Positions 11,046 through 23,100 of a stretch of DNA of 64,000 bases are shown piece after piece. Below the pieces are notes generated by a model, which was given only the letters and a program-made list of their open reading frames with translations, did not search any database and was not told the origin of the DNA. Every line of letters starts with the position of its first letter. Position 1 is the first letter of the stretch. This DNA is from Helianthus annuus. Lineage: Eukaryota; Streptophyta; Magnoliopsida; Asterales; Asteraceae. The position numbers and the translations under genes were made by a program. The stretch lies in NCBI RefSeq assembly GCF_002127325.2, contig NC_035439.2, forward strand, positions 141,266,827 through 141,330,826, read 5' to 3'.

Positions 11046-13380
11046 CTTTTTTCTTTTCAAAACACTCGCAAAAACCCTTGATTTTTAAGACTTCCCAAGC
11101 TCTTTCGACCTCCCACAATACCTCGGTAGCCCAACAATGCCAAATCTACCATTAATCACCAGAAACTATTACAAACTCAGCTCCAACTGCACCCTATGGA
11201 ATCTCTTAGGGTCCTTAATAATACAAAGAAACAAAAAGTCCATTTAACTGAAGGTAAAAAATAATTCTCAACAGATGGTTAAGAGTCTTCAAAAGGTTTT
11301 TACCTGACTTCAAAAACAATAACTGGCTTAAGCATAGGCATACCTATCTCCACACATAGACTTCTAAGGTTTCTATTCTTTGCAAACCATAAACTGCTTC
11401 AATGAAGAAAACAGTTTTGAACATTTATTTTTAAGATGATGGCGTTAGTCTACAATCTACACAAGTACAAAAATTCAGCAAAAAAATACATGTACATGAA
11501 AATGTGAATTAATTAGAATTACCATTGAGCAAAGTCTCAGGAGATTTAGTAAACACTCAACACTTTTCATCTTTATCATCACCACAACAACATATCAATC
11601 TACTGCCACCAACACGGTATCCCCTATTTACAATCCTAATCACTTCGCATAATTTCTCCAAACAAAGAAGTTTAACATCAGTTTAAGATGTCAGTTTGTT
11701 ACCTTCTTTAAAGGCAACTGTGTGTGACGGCGTTTAGATGCTTTCTGTGGGATGCTGGGTTGCTGAACAAATACGAAACAGGCGGACATGTTGCGCCACT
11801 GTAGTTACCGTTGTTGTCTTCGGCGTCAGTACATGTAGCGCCACTATGGATCCGATGAGCATGGAATGAGTCATAGGTATATTTCCCTGGTAAAAATAAC
11901 AAAGCGCGTGTAGAAATCAGTACAAACTAATGAAAAATGTTTTAGAAGATATATATGTATAAAATCATATTCTTAGCACCTATTATTAATCAAACCTTTA
12001 TCCCATAAAATTGTAATTATTTTATTCTACATCTGAGCCAACCTCGTTGCATCCTCTTTCTTAGATGTGACCTGAAATAAAAACCGAATAATAATTAATT
12101 ATAACAGAGTGCTTCAAAGGTTTTAGTCTTTGAAAACACACATCCAAACACCCTTACCACATATCATTGATTTGCACAGAAAAGTCATGTACTTAGAACC
12201 AAATGCAGCATAAAGAAGTCAATTAAATAGAAAACAAAAACCTTAGAGAAGCGTGAACAACTTCATCCAATTGAGTAGCCGGAAGGACAATGATTCCTCT
12301 TTTTCTTCATTCATTACCAAATGTAACCAAAACCTATGAAATCTAAATTAAAGTTAAAACTTAAAAGACACTTAAGGTATTTATGAAAAGCATAATTCTA
12401 ATTTTGACAGCTAAGAAGCCTCTGATCTATCCAATGTTAAGATAAAATCAAAGCAGAGGATTTGCGAAAACCAACAAACAAAAAATTCTTAGGAGCAGGG
12501 AGTCTAACAGTACAGTCAAATACACACGAATTCCCGATTTCCTCAAACGAAATGAGACAGTTAATCTACATAATCCACCACACTGATTCAAAAACATTCA
12601 GATTGTACATAACCCTAGATCAGAATTTAAAACTAAAATCCTAGCGCAATCAAATCGCACACGAAATGTGACAGTAATCAACATAGTGCACCAAATTCAT
12701 TCAAAAACATTCAGATTAACACATAGCCCTAAAGCACAAACAAAACTAAAATCGTAAGCAGTGAAATCGCACACAAATTTTCAATTTAATCAAACAAAAT
12801 GAGACGGTTAATCCACATAATCTGCCAAATTGTGACAATAATCCACATCAAAAAACCTTTAAAGAAAGATGAAATACCCGTGGAAATCACCACCCATGAA
12901 ATTCGTAGTGTTCAAGTTCTTTGTCAGTCGCGTGATAGTGGCTCTGGTTAGGGTTTTCGTCGAAATATATAATCAAGAGGCAGAGATGACACGAGATTAT
13001 GTTTAAACATACCTGATGCTTGAATCGTTCGAATGCATATGCGTGAACCAGAATGGAGATGAAGCAGAATGGAAAAGGAAGGCTGTCTAGGGTTTTGGAA
13101 AATAACGTAGATGAGTCAAAATATAGCGGGTCAACATACACTGGTCAGATAGGCATCCTCCATGGCGAATTGAGAGTTAGGGTTATGGAGCGGCGGAGTT
13201 TAAGAGAAGGAGAACGAAGAATCAGATCTAGGGTTTGCAAAAGAAACATAATATGAGCGTATAAATATAGTCGGGTCAAAATAAGATGATACGGATCCCG
13301 CCCAACCCATATACAAAAATTTTTGACCCATGGTTTTCCCGCCAAAATGCACAATCTAGAGGGGCTAATAGCTTGACACG
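11046..13380. other. Remaining Helitron interior, no clear gene
   Basis: AT-rich sequence with short open frames on both strands. Near 13,020-13,080 a minus-strand stretch ends at a donor-like CATCAG/GTATGT, suggesting a captured first exon or leader, but no protein family is recognisable. Confidence 0.4.
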
Positions 13381-13409
13381 TCAGCAAAATTTATCACATT
13401 TATTATATA

Positions 13410-13446
13410 TAATAGATAATAGATAATAGATAATAGATAATAGATA
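13410..13446. repeat. (GATAAT)n microsatellite
   Basis: Five to six tandem copies of the hexamer AGATAA, abutting the presumed 5' end of the Helitron. The stretch to 13,852 contains nothing else I can name. Confidence 0.9.
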
Positions 13447-13852
13447 TGTTCATGATTGGAAGTTGTAACAGTCCATTTAAAGTGTAGGTATATAAAAGAC
13501 TTGTAAACACTATATATGCTTACACATTTTTTCACGTATGTTTGTATTTCTCCATATTTTTCCCATTTGTAAACGATGTAATTAATTAGGCGTAGAGCAA
13601 AAGAAATTATACAAAATGATAATAACGTACTTAAAATTCTGAAGACTATTATTATCAACTTTGTTTAATTACTACATTGTAAAAGGCATGGATTATAAAT
13701 ACATCAGCGATGCTGTACAAAACACTTGATGATATTATGCGGGTCGTATGAAAGGGCAAATGGTCATAGTGACGGTAAAACTTTGTCAGTAGTTACATCA
13801 GTCACTTTTGTGTCAGTGCACGCATCATACAGGTCATATAACTTGACAATAC

Positions 13853-16371
13853 CAACTCATACAACCTGTATTAAACATTATGACCCATATGATGTACGAG
13901 TCTAACACGTTTAAACAACCTAGTATGACTATTCCTGTGTCTTATGATATACATACGACATATCAGCGGTCATGTCTTTATAATGTGTCAGTGGTGGTTA
14001 TTTTAGACGCAACCTTTAAAATAATCACAAGTTTTCCTACCCACGCATTGTGGCGCACGGGTATTGTAGGTATACAGTAGGCGAAGGTTGAAGATAATGA
14101 AACGAATACCCATAGTCCCATACCGGTATAGACGTTGTTCAGTCAGTATTGTTTTGGTTCGTTTCGTTACCTGTATGGTACCGGCAATTAGTATATTTAC
14201 AACACAAAGAAATACAATATTCTGAACACAACCCATACGACACAAAAAATAAAGTTTGTTTACTCTTTCAAGGTTGCCTGCGCAACTCATCCGATCTAAC
14301 CGATAAAAAACCATGTAACCAAAAGAATAAAGTCGTGTTTTACATCGACCGTAAACCAAAAAATGAATGCCGATACTAGTTCCAATAATACCGAAACTGG
14401 TACCGACGTTATGCCGGTTCCGAAAATACCGCAACCGGTACCAAGGTTGTTTTTTGTTAATTCGTATATGAATTTAAACTTTCTTCGTTAGTGGTGTTTG
14501 TTGGTTTTCTTTCTATTATATTTGTATATGACTTCTGCTCTGCTCTGTGTAATTTTTTTAGAATGACAAATTCACATACCTACTAAATCTACTCCTAAAT
14601 TTATACTAACGTTCATCATGGGACTAGAATCCACATTTGGGAGGAGAGGGGATATAAACATTTTTTAATATTAAATCATATAGTTAATTTTAAATAAATT
14701 CTAAAGAAAAATCTGGATACATTGAAAGTTAAAGTTTAAAAATTTGATAAACTAAGAAAAAGTTTCTAAAGTTGGTTTCATATAACAAAAAATTATGTCA
14801 AATTTGACAATTATGGCCAAGTTAACCATACATAATATGCTTTATAATTAAGTGTGGTTTTTGAATAATATGCCAATTTGGAATAGGCTTTGATGTTATA
14901 AGATTCCTTTTTGGAGGACATACACACCAGTAAGAAGACGCAGGTTATCTCAGAGAATTAAAGTGACTGGACTGGTTGCATACCAAGGACCTCAGGTATT
15001 TAAGCTCAAATTTAATTAACCATAGTATGCCAAAGAAAAAAATTTGCAAGCAACCATATTAATTTATTTTGTTATATTTTTTTTAAATAATAACGCTTGT
15101 TTCTATTCTATTACACAAATAATTGTACATTATTCACCCTTGCCCATAACTAAACTTGTACATGTAAACATAAGTAAATCCAAGTGATCATCCCTAAGCA
15201 TGGACCCATTCAAAGCGGACGCCCGTGACTTACTTGTCCTTGAGGGCCCATCCGCCATCCTTAAAAGAATTCTCATCCGCACGCTTTGGGCCTTTGGCTC
15301 AAAGCGTGCCCATTATAGATTTATAGGTGCACTAAAGGGTTTTATAGTATATGATAATTAACTGGGATAAGCTTTTAAACATATTGGGAGGGGCAGGTCT
15401 TGTGTTCAAGTCTCACAAACGATAGAGAATAAAAGAAATTTGTCGTTCAAAAGAAAGAAAAACAATACCAGCTTGATCAAGTAATACTAATTTAGCATTA
15501 TATCTTTTTATAGTGTCCCCCCAAAAACCATATAACTGTGTTATTACCAAAGGTTGTTGTAGAGTGTGCCATGATACCATTTTAGTAGGGTCATGGTATC
15601 TAGACACCCCCTAAAAATTAGTGTGCATCCCTCAATACGAAGTGTATAGCACAATACGCTTCCTATAGGGTTTAAAAGCAATAAATGCTAAATCAATAGG
15701 AACCGTATAGGCCAATACGCGTCCCATTCGTTTGCTGAAACCTGATGCTCTCTGTCATGCAGGAAGTGCAGAGAGTACAGGCCTGAAATGAGTGCAACAG
15801 GAGACGTATTGGCCAATACGATTCCATTATAGTTACCAGGAAGTGTATAGCTCTATACACTTCCCCTGATTGAAAGTAGATTCTTGTAGTTGGAGTAGAT
15901 TCTGGCATTTGCATGTGTCAGAAGAAAAAAGAAAAATTCTTTTAGGGTCGTATAGGGCAATACACTTCCTCTAGTCCCTAATCATTGGCTGAAAAGTTGT
16001 CCAATAGGAAGCGTATAGATCAATACGCTTGGGCTCAGAGGAACCATATAGCCCGATACGCTTCTTGTAAGGTTAGGGATGTGCAAATAAAAATGGGGGA
16101 TGTGTGGATACCGATAGCCTTTAATAATGTAAGGTGACCTATCAAGTTTGTTCCATTATTACTGGATCTGAAACACAATCTTTTCTACATGGGTTTAGGG
16201 ATCTGTGGTCTACCTTCACTTCTTTATATAGGAGAAGCGTTTTGGGCTTCATATCAAGAGGTGCAAAGAGAAAATATCTAAGAAAACAGATTTTTCATGC
16301 AATAAATTTATTAGGGGTTTGTTAATTCTTTACACGATCAAAAACATTACATAGAGAATAACCCGCTACCT
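13853..16371. repeat. Paralogous segment, copy 2 (empty-site copy)
   Basis: Collinear with 1-6,090 but without the fold-back element, Harbinger, GC-rich insertion, SINE and hAT MITE. It has a private insertion at 15,589-16,119. Its right end is cut by a SINE head at 16,369. A short stretch at 15,393-15,460 (CAGGTCTTGTGTTCAAGTC to an A-rich tail), partly absent from copy 1, may be a SINE tail. No coding gene is recognised. Confidence 0.85.
15589..16119. mobile_element. MITE-like element built of short palindromes
   Basis: The ends are imperfect inverted repeats (GGTATCTAGACACCCCC at left, complement of GGTATCCACACATCCCCC at right) and TGTGCATCCCT matches the complement of AGGGATGTGC. The flanks TTTAGTA and TTTAATA may be a target duplication. 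Inside are seven imperfect palindromes of the form GGAAGCGTATAG-nn-CAATACGCTTCC, near 15,638, 15,699, 15,800, 15,839, 15,947, 16,007 and 16,040. The one at 15,839-15,864 is perfect with a 2-base centre. There is no coding capacity. Copy 1 of the segment lacks it. Confidence 0.75.
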
Positions 16372-16462
16372 ATGGCGTTATAGCCTAGTGGTATCTTGGT
16401 GGTGGGATAAGGCTTATGATCATTAGGTCATGGGTTCGATTCCCACAAAGGGGGTTTTTCCC
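16369..16462 (+). mobile_element. SINE head, 3'-truncated
   Basis: The first 90 or so bases of the same tRNA-derived SINE as at 4,938-5,179, now on the plus strand: A-box-like TAGCCTAGTGG and B box GGGTTCGATTCCC are intact. It breaks off abruptly into a copia gag fragment at about 16,463. Confidence 0.85.
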
Positions 16463-16790
16463 AGGCCACTTCCTCGTCCCCGGTTGCCATTGCTCCCTCC
16501 ACGCCCACGGTAACGACCACCATGGCCTCTAGGTGCATAGTTTTGGTTACCACCTGGTGTGCGTTGTTGTTGAACCGTGAGAGTCGTGCTGGAACCGGCA
16601 ACTTCATGTTTGGCTTGATTAGCTTTTTGAGACTCTTCCATGCATAAGCGAGAACGAAGCTCATAAAACCCGGGCAGTGGTTTAGTTTGTTGAATGATCA
16701 TGGCGCAACCGTCATATGCGCTTGTCAAACCACCGAGAAGTTGGAGGACAGTGCACTGGTTTGTAATGGGCGCACCGACGTTTGATTATA
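16463..16790 (-). pseudogene. Ty1/copia gag fragment
   Basis: The minus strand encodes LTSAYDGCAMIIQQTKPLPG, then FYELRSRLCMEES, then a glycine/arginine-rich tail. This is the typical C-terminal part of plant copia gag (UBN2-like) before the zinc knuckle. There is no LTR, protease or polymerase alongside; it is a dead fragment fused to a SINE. Confidence 0.75.
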
Positions 16791-17049
16791 GGTAACTACG
16801 AAAATCTTTTGGATGGCGATCAAGCTTGCTCAAGAACCGAACACACAAACTAATGAAGCTTCCGCTACTATATTAGTCTCTTTTGTTTACAAAACTTGCG
16901 TAGAACTTTTATAAACATCTTTTGAATGTTTTTAAACTTTTGTAAATATAGTTGAATGTTTTGAACGCTACGTAAACATCGTTAAACCGATGTTTTTGAT
17001 AAAACGACATTTTGATATATAAATGCACAATATATTGTATGAAATATTC
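16791..17049. other. Spacer
   Basis: AT-rich sequence with no recognisable element. Confidence 0.5.
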
Positions 17050-17702
17050 AATGTTCTGTAAGGGTCTTACATTTAAATACATATCTTGACGATTGTATGT
17101 GTTAATCGATTACATTATATTTATTTAACTCGTGCAATACATAAGGTATATGTTAAAGATATAACTATATTACTTATTATATAAAATTAAATTTATGAAA
17201 CCCCTAAGAGCATTCACATCCAATCCATTAAATTATACATACATTCCACTAAAAAACAACTCCTATATCAATATATTTCCACTAAAAACAAATACTTTTT
17301 CTCTCTCCTTTCAATTAAATAATATTATCATTACATTTTTCTCTAACTTCCACTCACAACCACTTTCAAAATATATTAAAAAATTATAACGGATGAACAG
17401 TGTCTCCCTAAATATACAGATGAACAGTAACATTTTCTCTCTCCTCTACTCACAACCACTTTTTATACCTTTATAATATAAAAACCACTCCTCACATAAT
17501 TTGATGGTTAGGATGTGAATGCTCTAATAACATCAAATCAATATCGGATGGTTTCAGAAAATAGAATATAAAATATTATTTGACACTTGAGGAAAAAAAT
17601 AATAGTAAAAAACTTACAGTGCACCAAATAAATATCAGATGGTTTCAGAAAATAGAATATAAAATATAAAATTAGGAAATATTATATAATCCGTAATGAT
17701 TA
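17050..17702. repeat. Dispersed repeat shared with 54,860-57,430
   Basis: The stretch from AAATACATATCTTGACGATT to TATTACTTATTAT, and the later CGGATGGTTTCAGAAAA blocks (17,545 and 17,635), recur at 54,865-54,970 and 56,985-57,110. The two loci therefore derive from one ancestral repeat, each later broken by different insertions. Confidence 0.7.
17208..17524. mobile_element. Tourist-like MITE, TAA target duplication
   Basis: Terminal inverted repeats GAGCATTCACATCC and GGATGTGAATGCTC, flanked on both sides by TAA (17,205-17,207 and 17,525-17,527). It is 317 bases with no coding frame. The same termini bound the larger MITEs in the PP2C array (31,075-31,903; 39,943-40,737; 43,856-44,670). Confidence 0.88.
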
Positions 17703-18928
17703 TCCTACATATACAAAAAGGAGTTAAGGGAATAGTGCCAGGCAAAATCCTACATATACAAAAAGGAGTTAAGAGAATAGTGCCAGGCAGCTTGCCTGGC
17801 ACTCACCTATTGGACCAACAAAATTATTATTTTATATCCATTTTAAAATTACTGTTTCACTCTTAGTTTAACGTTTTTGCCCCAAATTCAAAATAAAATT
17901 ACGATTTTGCCTTCAGCTAAAAAATACGCTTTTGCCATCGGTTCCAAATTACGATTTTATCTCCAGTTTAAATTTAAAAATTTTCCCGAAGCTCGATATC
18001 CCCCGTTTAAATTTACAATTTTTCTCGAAGCTCGAAATTACGTTTTTGCCCCAAATTGTCTATAAGTATTTTCATTTTCAATAGATACAATTTCAAGCTG
18101 ATGACATCATCGGGTAATAGGTCCGCCACCCAATTGGGTGAAATGGGCGGCAGGCTCAACAGTGCCAGGCACCTGCCTGACACTCCCTTATTGGCCAAGC
18201 AAATTTACGATTTTGTCCCGCCTTAAAATTACGACTTTGCCATCAGTGTAAAATTATGTTTTTGCCCCCACTTAAAAATAAATTTGCGCTTTTACTCTTA
18301 GCTAAAAAATTCGATTTCGCCCTCGGTTAAAAATTACGATTTTGCCCCGTTTAATTTTACACTTTTGCCATTAGTTTTTTCCCCTTAAAATTACGATTTT
18401 GCCATCAGTTCAAAATTATGTTCTTACCCCCACTTAAAAAAAATCCCTTTTACTCCTAGCTAAAAATTTTGATTTTGTCCTCGGTTCAAAATTACGATTT
18501 TGCCCCGTATAAATTTATAGTTTTACCATTAGTTTTTTTTTCTCACAGCCAAATTCCGATTTTACCCTCAACTTAACTTTACATTTTCCCAATCGTTTTT
18601 GTTTGTTTTCTTGGTGACATTACAATTTTGCCCCCAATGTAAAATTACAGTCGTGCCGGCAACTTCCTGGCACTCCCCCGTTGGTCCATTTAGTTTACAA
18701 TTTATCCCCGAATTAAATTTATGATTTGGCCCTGAGTTAAAAATTACGTTTTTCAATCATTTTAGTTTTTTTTACCAAAACTATAAAGGTTTTTTGTTTT
18801 AATTGGTTTATTACGGTCTTATCATCGTTTTTGTTTTTTTTTTTCCTAGGAAAATTATAGTAGTCTTTTTTTAATTGGTTGAGAATTATTCGGCCCTCGC
18901 CCCGTAACACGGGCGGGGCATCTACTAG
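17703..18928 (+). mobile_element. Non-autonomous Helitron with internal minisatellite
   Basis: It starts TCCTACATATACAAAAAGG after A and ends with a GC hairpin (GCCCCGTAACACGGGC) followed by CATCTACTAG and T, the classic Helitron 3' end. The first roughly 47 bases are repeated in tandem (17,703 and 17,750). The interior from about 17,870 is a degenerate array of 20-40-base units around AAATTACGATTTTGCCCC. A palindromic word AGTGCCAGGCA-n-TGCCTGGCACT occurs at about 17,787, with weaker copies near 18,160 and 18,655. No coding sequence. Confidence 0.72.
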
Positions 18929-19732
18929 TTAATTTACAAATGTCGGTGGAACAGTAAAATATCAATGTATTGGAGATTGTTACAACTCTTTCTCAACCTT
19001 TACACATTTGGTCCCTTAACGAATTTAAAAGTTAGCTTTTAAACACATTTCCATTTACTGGCTTTTTGGCTTCTCATTTGTAACTTGTAAGCATTTAGAG
19101 AGGGAAGGGGAGACATTGGAGAACAGATAAAGGAAGGCGACAGGCACTAAGGCGGAGTATGAGATGATGTTCTTTCTCACTCTCCGGCGAATCACTGCTA
19201 CAGCGGTGGTGAATGGTCGATCCAAGGTATGACTTCAGTACCATCCTTCCGTCTTTGACCTTCGTCGCTAGAAACCTAACTAGCCGGGACCCCTCTTTTC
19301 CGGTGGTGTAAACGCCACCTAAAACGTCTGTCACTATACCCTCGGTATCCTAGCCAGCCGTACGCGATTGTGTCCAGCGGCGGTGCCGCCGCTCACCAAC
19401 AACCGATTCCGTTCAAAACCCCAACCACTATTATCCTCATGCGCTGTGATTTACGGAAAGATGAAGATGAAGACGATGGAGGTTTTGTGGTGATGTTTTG
19501 TGATTGTAGTCTTTTGTGGTTATGGTGTTTTGTAGTGGTGGCATTATTGATGGCAGTTGTAGACACTAGAGAGACTTAGTAGACTAGAGAGAAAACCCTG
19601 GGTTTGCATTAATGTCCATAGGTTTTCTTTGAAGAACACAAAAAGATGGCACGTGACATGTTGTATTTACAAAACTTGAACTTTTAATAACTTTAAAATT
19701 GAAGCAGCTACTTCAACTATTAATTATAACAT
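18929..19732. other. Spacer with weak open frames
   Basis: A GC-richer patch at 19,130-19,580 has short open frames on both strands (19,095-19,334 minus, 19,370-19,579 plus) but no recognisable family. It could be a UTR or gene relic. Confidence 0.4.
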
Positions 19733-20118
19733 AAGTACATAGGTAGAGGTTCAACTAAGAATTTAATCTTCCCTAAGTTTCCTAAGAAGCAATCTTGAGC
19801 TTACATGTGGCAATCTCATTAATTTAGATGAAAGGGTAATATTGGAAAATGCAAATTTCAAACAGATCTGTACTTAGTTTAATCACACGATTTTCATTCC
19901 TTCATCCATTCATTGAGCTTCATCGAGATCGTTTTCATCTAAATCAATCGCAAATCTCAATCTCAATCCTGCTGAATCGTTGATCGTTTTCATCGATTTG
20001 CCGGTACCTGCGAGATTGAGATCAATCCTGCTGAATCGTTCATCGTTTTCATCGATTTGGTGGAACCCTAGCTCCTCTGTTCATTCATTGAATTGCTGAT
20101 TTATCCTCCTCTATTTTA

Positions 20119-23100
20119 ATGATGTCTACTACTGTCGATGGTAAAATACCTTCTAGTTTTAATTTCATCTACTTTTTAGGTTTTTAGTTTTGATCTAAGT
20201 TGTGCTGGTTTTTATTTAAAAGTGTAGTTCTGAAGTTGTGCTTGTTTTTTGAAGTTGTGCTGGTTTTTGAAGTTGTGCTGGTTTTTTTATATTACATCAT
20301 ATTTTAAAGTGTAGGTTTGTAAGGTTGTGCTGATATCTTTATTTTGTGCTAGTTTATCTGGTAAAGTTGTGCTTGTTTTTTGTGCTGGTTTATTGTAAAG
20401 TTTGTGCTGATATCTTTTTTTTGTTCTGGTTTTTTTATTTGTTCAGGAGTTCGTATCTGTCCAACTACTGGTAATCAGTATTATACTCCTATTGTTCCAG
20501 ATTCTTCCAAACCTGTCGTTGGTATGCATTTCCAGTCAATTGATTCTGCCTTTAATTTCTATAAGAAGTATGCTAAGTTATCTGGGTTTGAGGGTCGAAA
20601 GCATACTCAATCTTCAAAAAATGGTGTTGTGATTAGAAAGTACTTTGTTTGTGCGAAAGAGGGTTCAGCGACATCCTGTGCTGTTGACACGGTAAATGAC
20701 AGTGTTGGTGCTGATAAAAAGTTAAATGACCGAAGGAGGAGACCTTCTAAACGTACCGGATGTAAGGCACACATCCGTTTGGCTTTAACTCCAAAAAATA
20801 CTTATAGAATTTCTCATGTATTTGAGGAGCATAATCATTCTTTTGTTGATGAAGAGGATTATCATCTTTTAGCTTCGTCTAGAAAGTTGACATTCACTGA
20901 AGAGCAACTGCTTTCTGATTTTTCTGAGATGAATATTGGTCCAGTTAGGGCATTCAACCTTATGAGAAAGATTCGTGGTGGATTTGATAAGGTTGGAGTG
21001 ACGTCTACTGATTGTAAAAATTTTAAAAGAGATATTAATTTGTTCATTGGAGAGTTTGATGTGGATATGGCTGTCCAACGTCTTATGAAGAAGAAGCAGT
21101 TTTTGCCGAATTTTTCTTGTGAATTTTATTGTGATGAAAAAGGTGCTCTTGCTGGATTATTTTGGGCTGATGAAGAAATGAAACTGAATTATGAGGTCTT
21201 TGGGGATGTTATGTCTTTTGATGCTACGTTCCGTACGAACAGGTATTTTATTCACTTTTTGTAGATCATTTATTCATATTTTTATTAAACTAGCACAATT
21301 CAGCAAGCAGTTGTAATATAATCAATTCAATTTTTAGGTATGACTTGGTATTTGTTCCGTTCACTGGAATCGATAATCATCATCACAATGTCACGTTTGC
21401 TGGTTCTTTGTTAGCATCTGAAACTGCTGAATCATATAAATGGCTTCTTCAAAGTTTTTTGAAGGCTTTTGGTGTTGCACCTAAGGTGGTTGTGACTGAT
21501 CAGGACGCTGCAACGAAAATTGCCATCCGAGATGTTTTCCCAGATACCAGACATCGTTTGTGTATGTGGCATATAATGATCAAAGTTTCTGAAAAGGTAA
21601 CTTTCTTAAACCAGCACACTTTTAGCATATAAACCAGCACACTTTAAACATCCATTTAAACCATCACACTTTAGCATATAAACCAGCACACTTTTAAACC
21701 AGCACACTTTGGCATATAACTCAGCACACTATTAAACCAGCACACTTTCTTTAAACCATAGTTTAAGCATCATAGTTTAAGCATCATAGTTTAAGTTTAT
21801 GCATCAACTAGCACACTTTAACATATAAACCAGCACATTTTAGGATTTGTTTGCTGTTTTAATATACTAATTTTTTTTTTTTTGTTATAGGTTGGTACTG
21901 AGCTATCACAAGATGAGGTTTTTAAAGATGATATATGTGATGTTGTATGGACTGATGCTCTTGAACCAGCACAGTTTGAGACACAATGGTGTGATTTAAT
22001 GATTAAGTACAACCTTACTAGTAACAGCTGGCTGTCTGATATGTACAACTTGAGATCAGATTGGATTCCAGCATACTATCGTCATGAACATATGTCCGGT
22101 CTTATGCGTACAACATCTAGGTCTGAGAGTGAAAATCATTTTTTTTGGTCAATTAACCAACACAAAATTGTCATTAGTTGAGTTTTTGAGCCATTTTGAT
22201 ACTGCAATGGAATCTCAGAGGTTTAAGCGCAGCAAACGTGATCATGATACCAGATACACACAACCTCGCATGAAAACCAATTATGAATTGGAACTGGAAG
22301 CTGCAAAGATTTATACTCGGGGGATATTTTTTGATGTTCAAGAAGAAATTCGACTTGCTTGCAAGAATTGTATGTGCAGGCGTGAAGAAGAAGTTGGTGA
22401 TTCAATTAAGTTTTATATTCTACAGGTCAATCTTCCTGGCCTTCATGAGGTATTTATTTATACCTTTAGTAGCACAAACATGTTCTGCTTTTTACAATAC
22501 CTTTTAAGTAGCACAGTGATTTATATTTACAATTAGAATTTTACATATATAAACCAGCACACTTTTGTTATAAACTAGCACAATATAAGCATTTGTTATT
22601 TGTGTAGGTTCTTTTTACTCCTAAGGATATGGTAATTAAATGCAGCTGCAACCGATATGAGCAGTATGGTTTGCTATGTAGGCATGCCTTTTGTGTTCTT
22701 CGTCTTTGTGGTATAAAGGAGTTCCCTAAAAAATATGTTATGGGGCGTTGGACAAGAGATGTTGTTCCAAAAAAGACAAAAGTTTCGAGTTTTGATCAAA
22801 ATGCTGCTGGTAATCAAGTTGAACGTGCTTCCAGCATTGTGCGTGAGATAATGACTGCAACTGAACATATTGTTAACCGTCTTGTTACAAATATTGACCT
22901 GTTATCGTCGTATAGAGACCAAGTGATCGAGTCGAAGTTGAAGGTTGATTCTGCTGACCTTCCTGCAGAATCATTTGACAAGAATGCAAGATTAGCTAAT
23001 ATTCTTCATGCTGATCAGCCATGTTCATCGTCTTCTGCTACCATTCTTCCACCTAGTGGTATTAGAAACAAGGGGTGTGGTTCAAACAAACGCTTAAAGT

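Larger units (their letters stand above)
7184..13416 (-). mobile_element. Helitron-like element with captured gene fragments
   Basis: Read on the minus strand, the 5' end is TCTATTATATATAATAAATG at 13,416, preceded by A. It is followed by GACGTGTCA and TTTTGGCGGGAAAA, as in many plant Helitrons. The 3' end is a GC-rich stretch (TACCCGGGGAATAAC) then CTAG at 7,184, followed by T. Insertion between A and T with no target duplication is the Helitron signature. No Rep/helicase gene is present, so it is non-autonomous. The interior holds unrelated exon-like pieces, some with intact splice sites. The exact 5' end is blurred by a (GATAAT)n microsatellite at 13,410-13,446. Confidence 0.6.

Noticed and set aside
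19095..19579. Possible small genes left of the MULE
   Set aside because: Short frames on both strands without domain, splice context or homologue I can recognise. Left as spacer.
20380..21264. Transposase starting at the ATG at 20,380 with a hydrophobic leader
   Set aside because: That leader is intron 1 (TGTGCTGGTT repeats). The splice acceptor at 20,446 joins in phase to the short first exon at 20,119.
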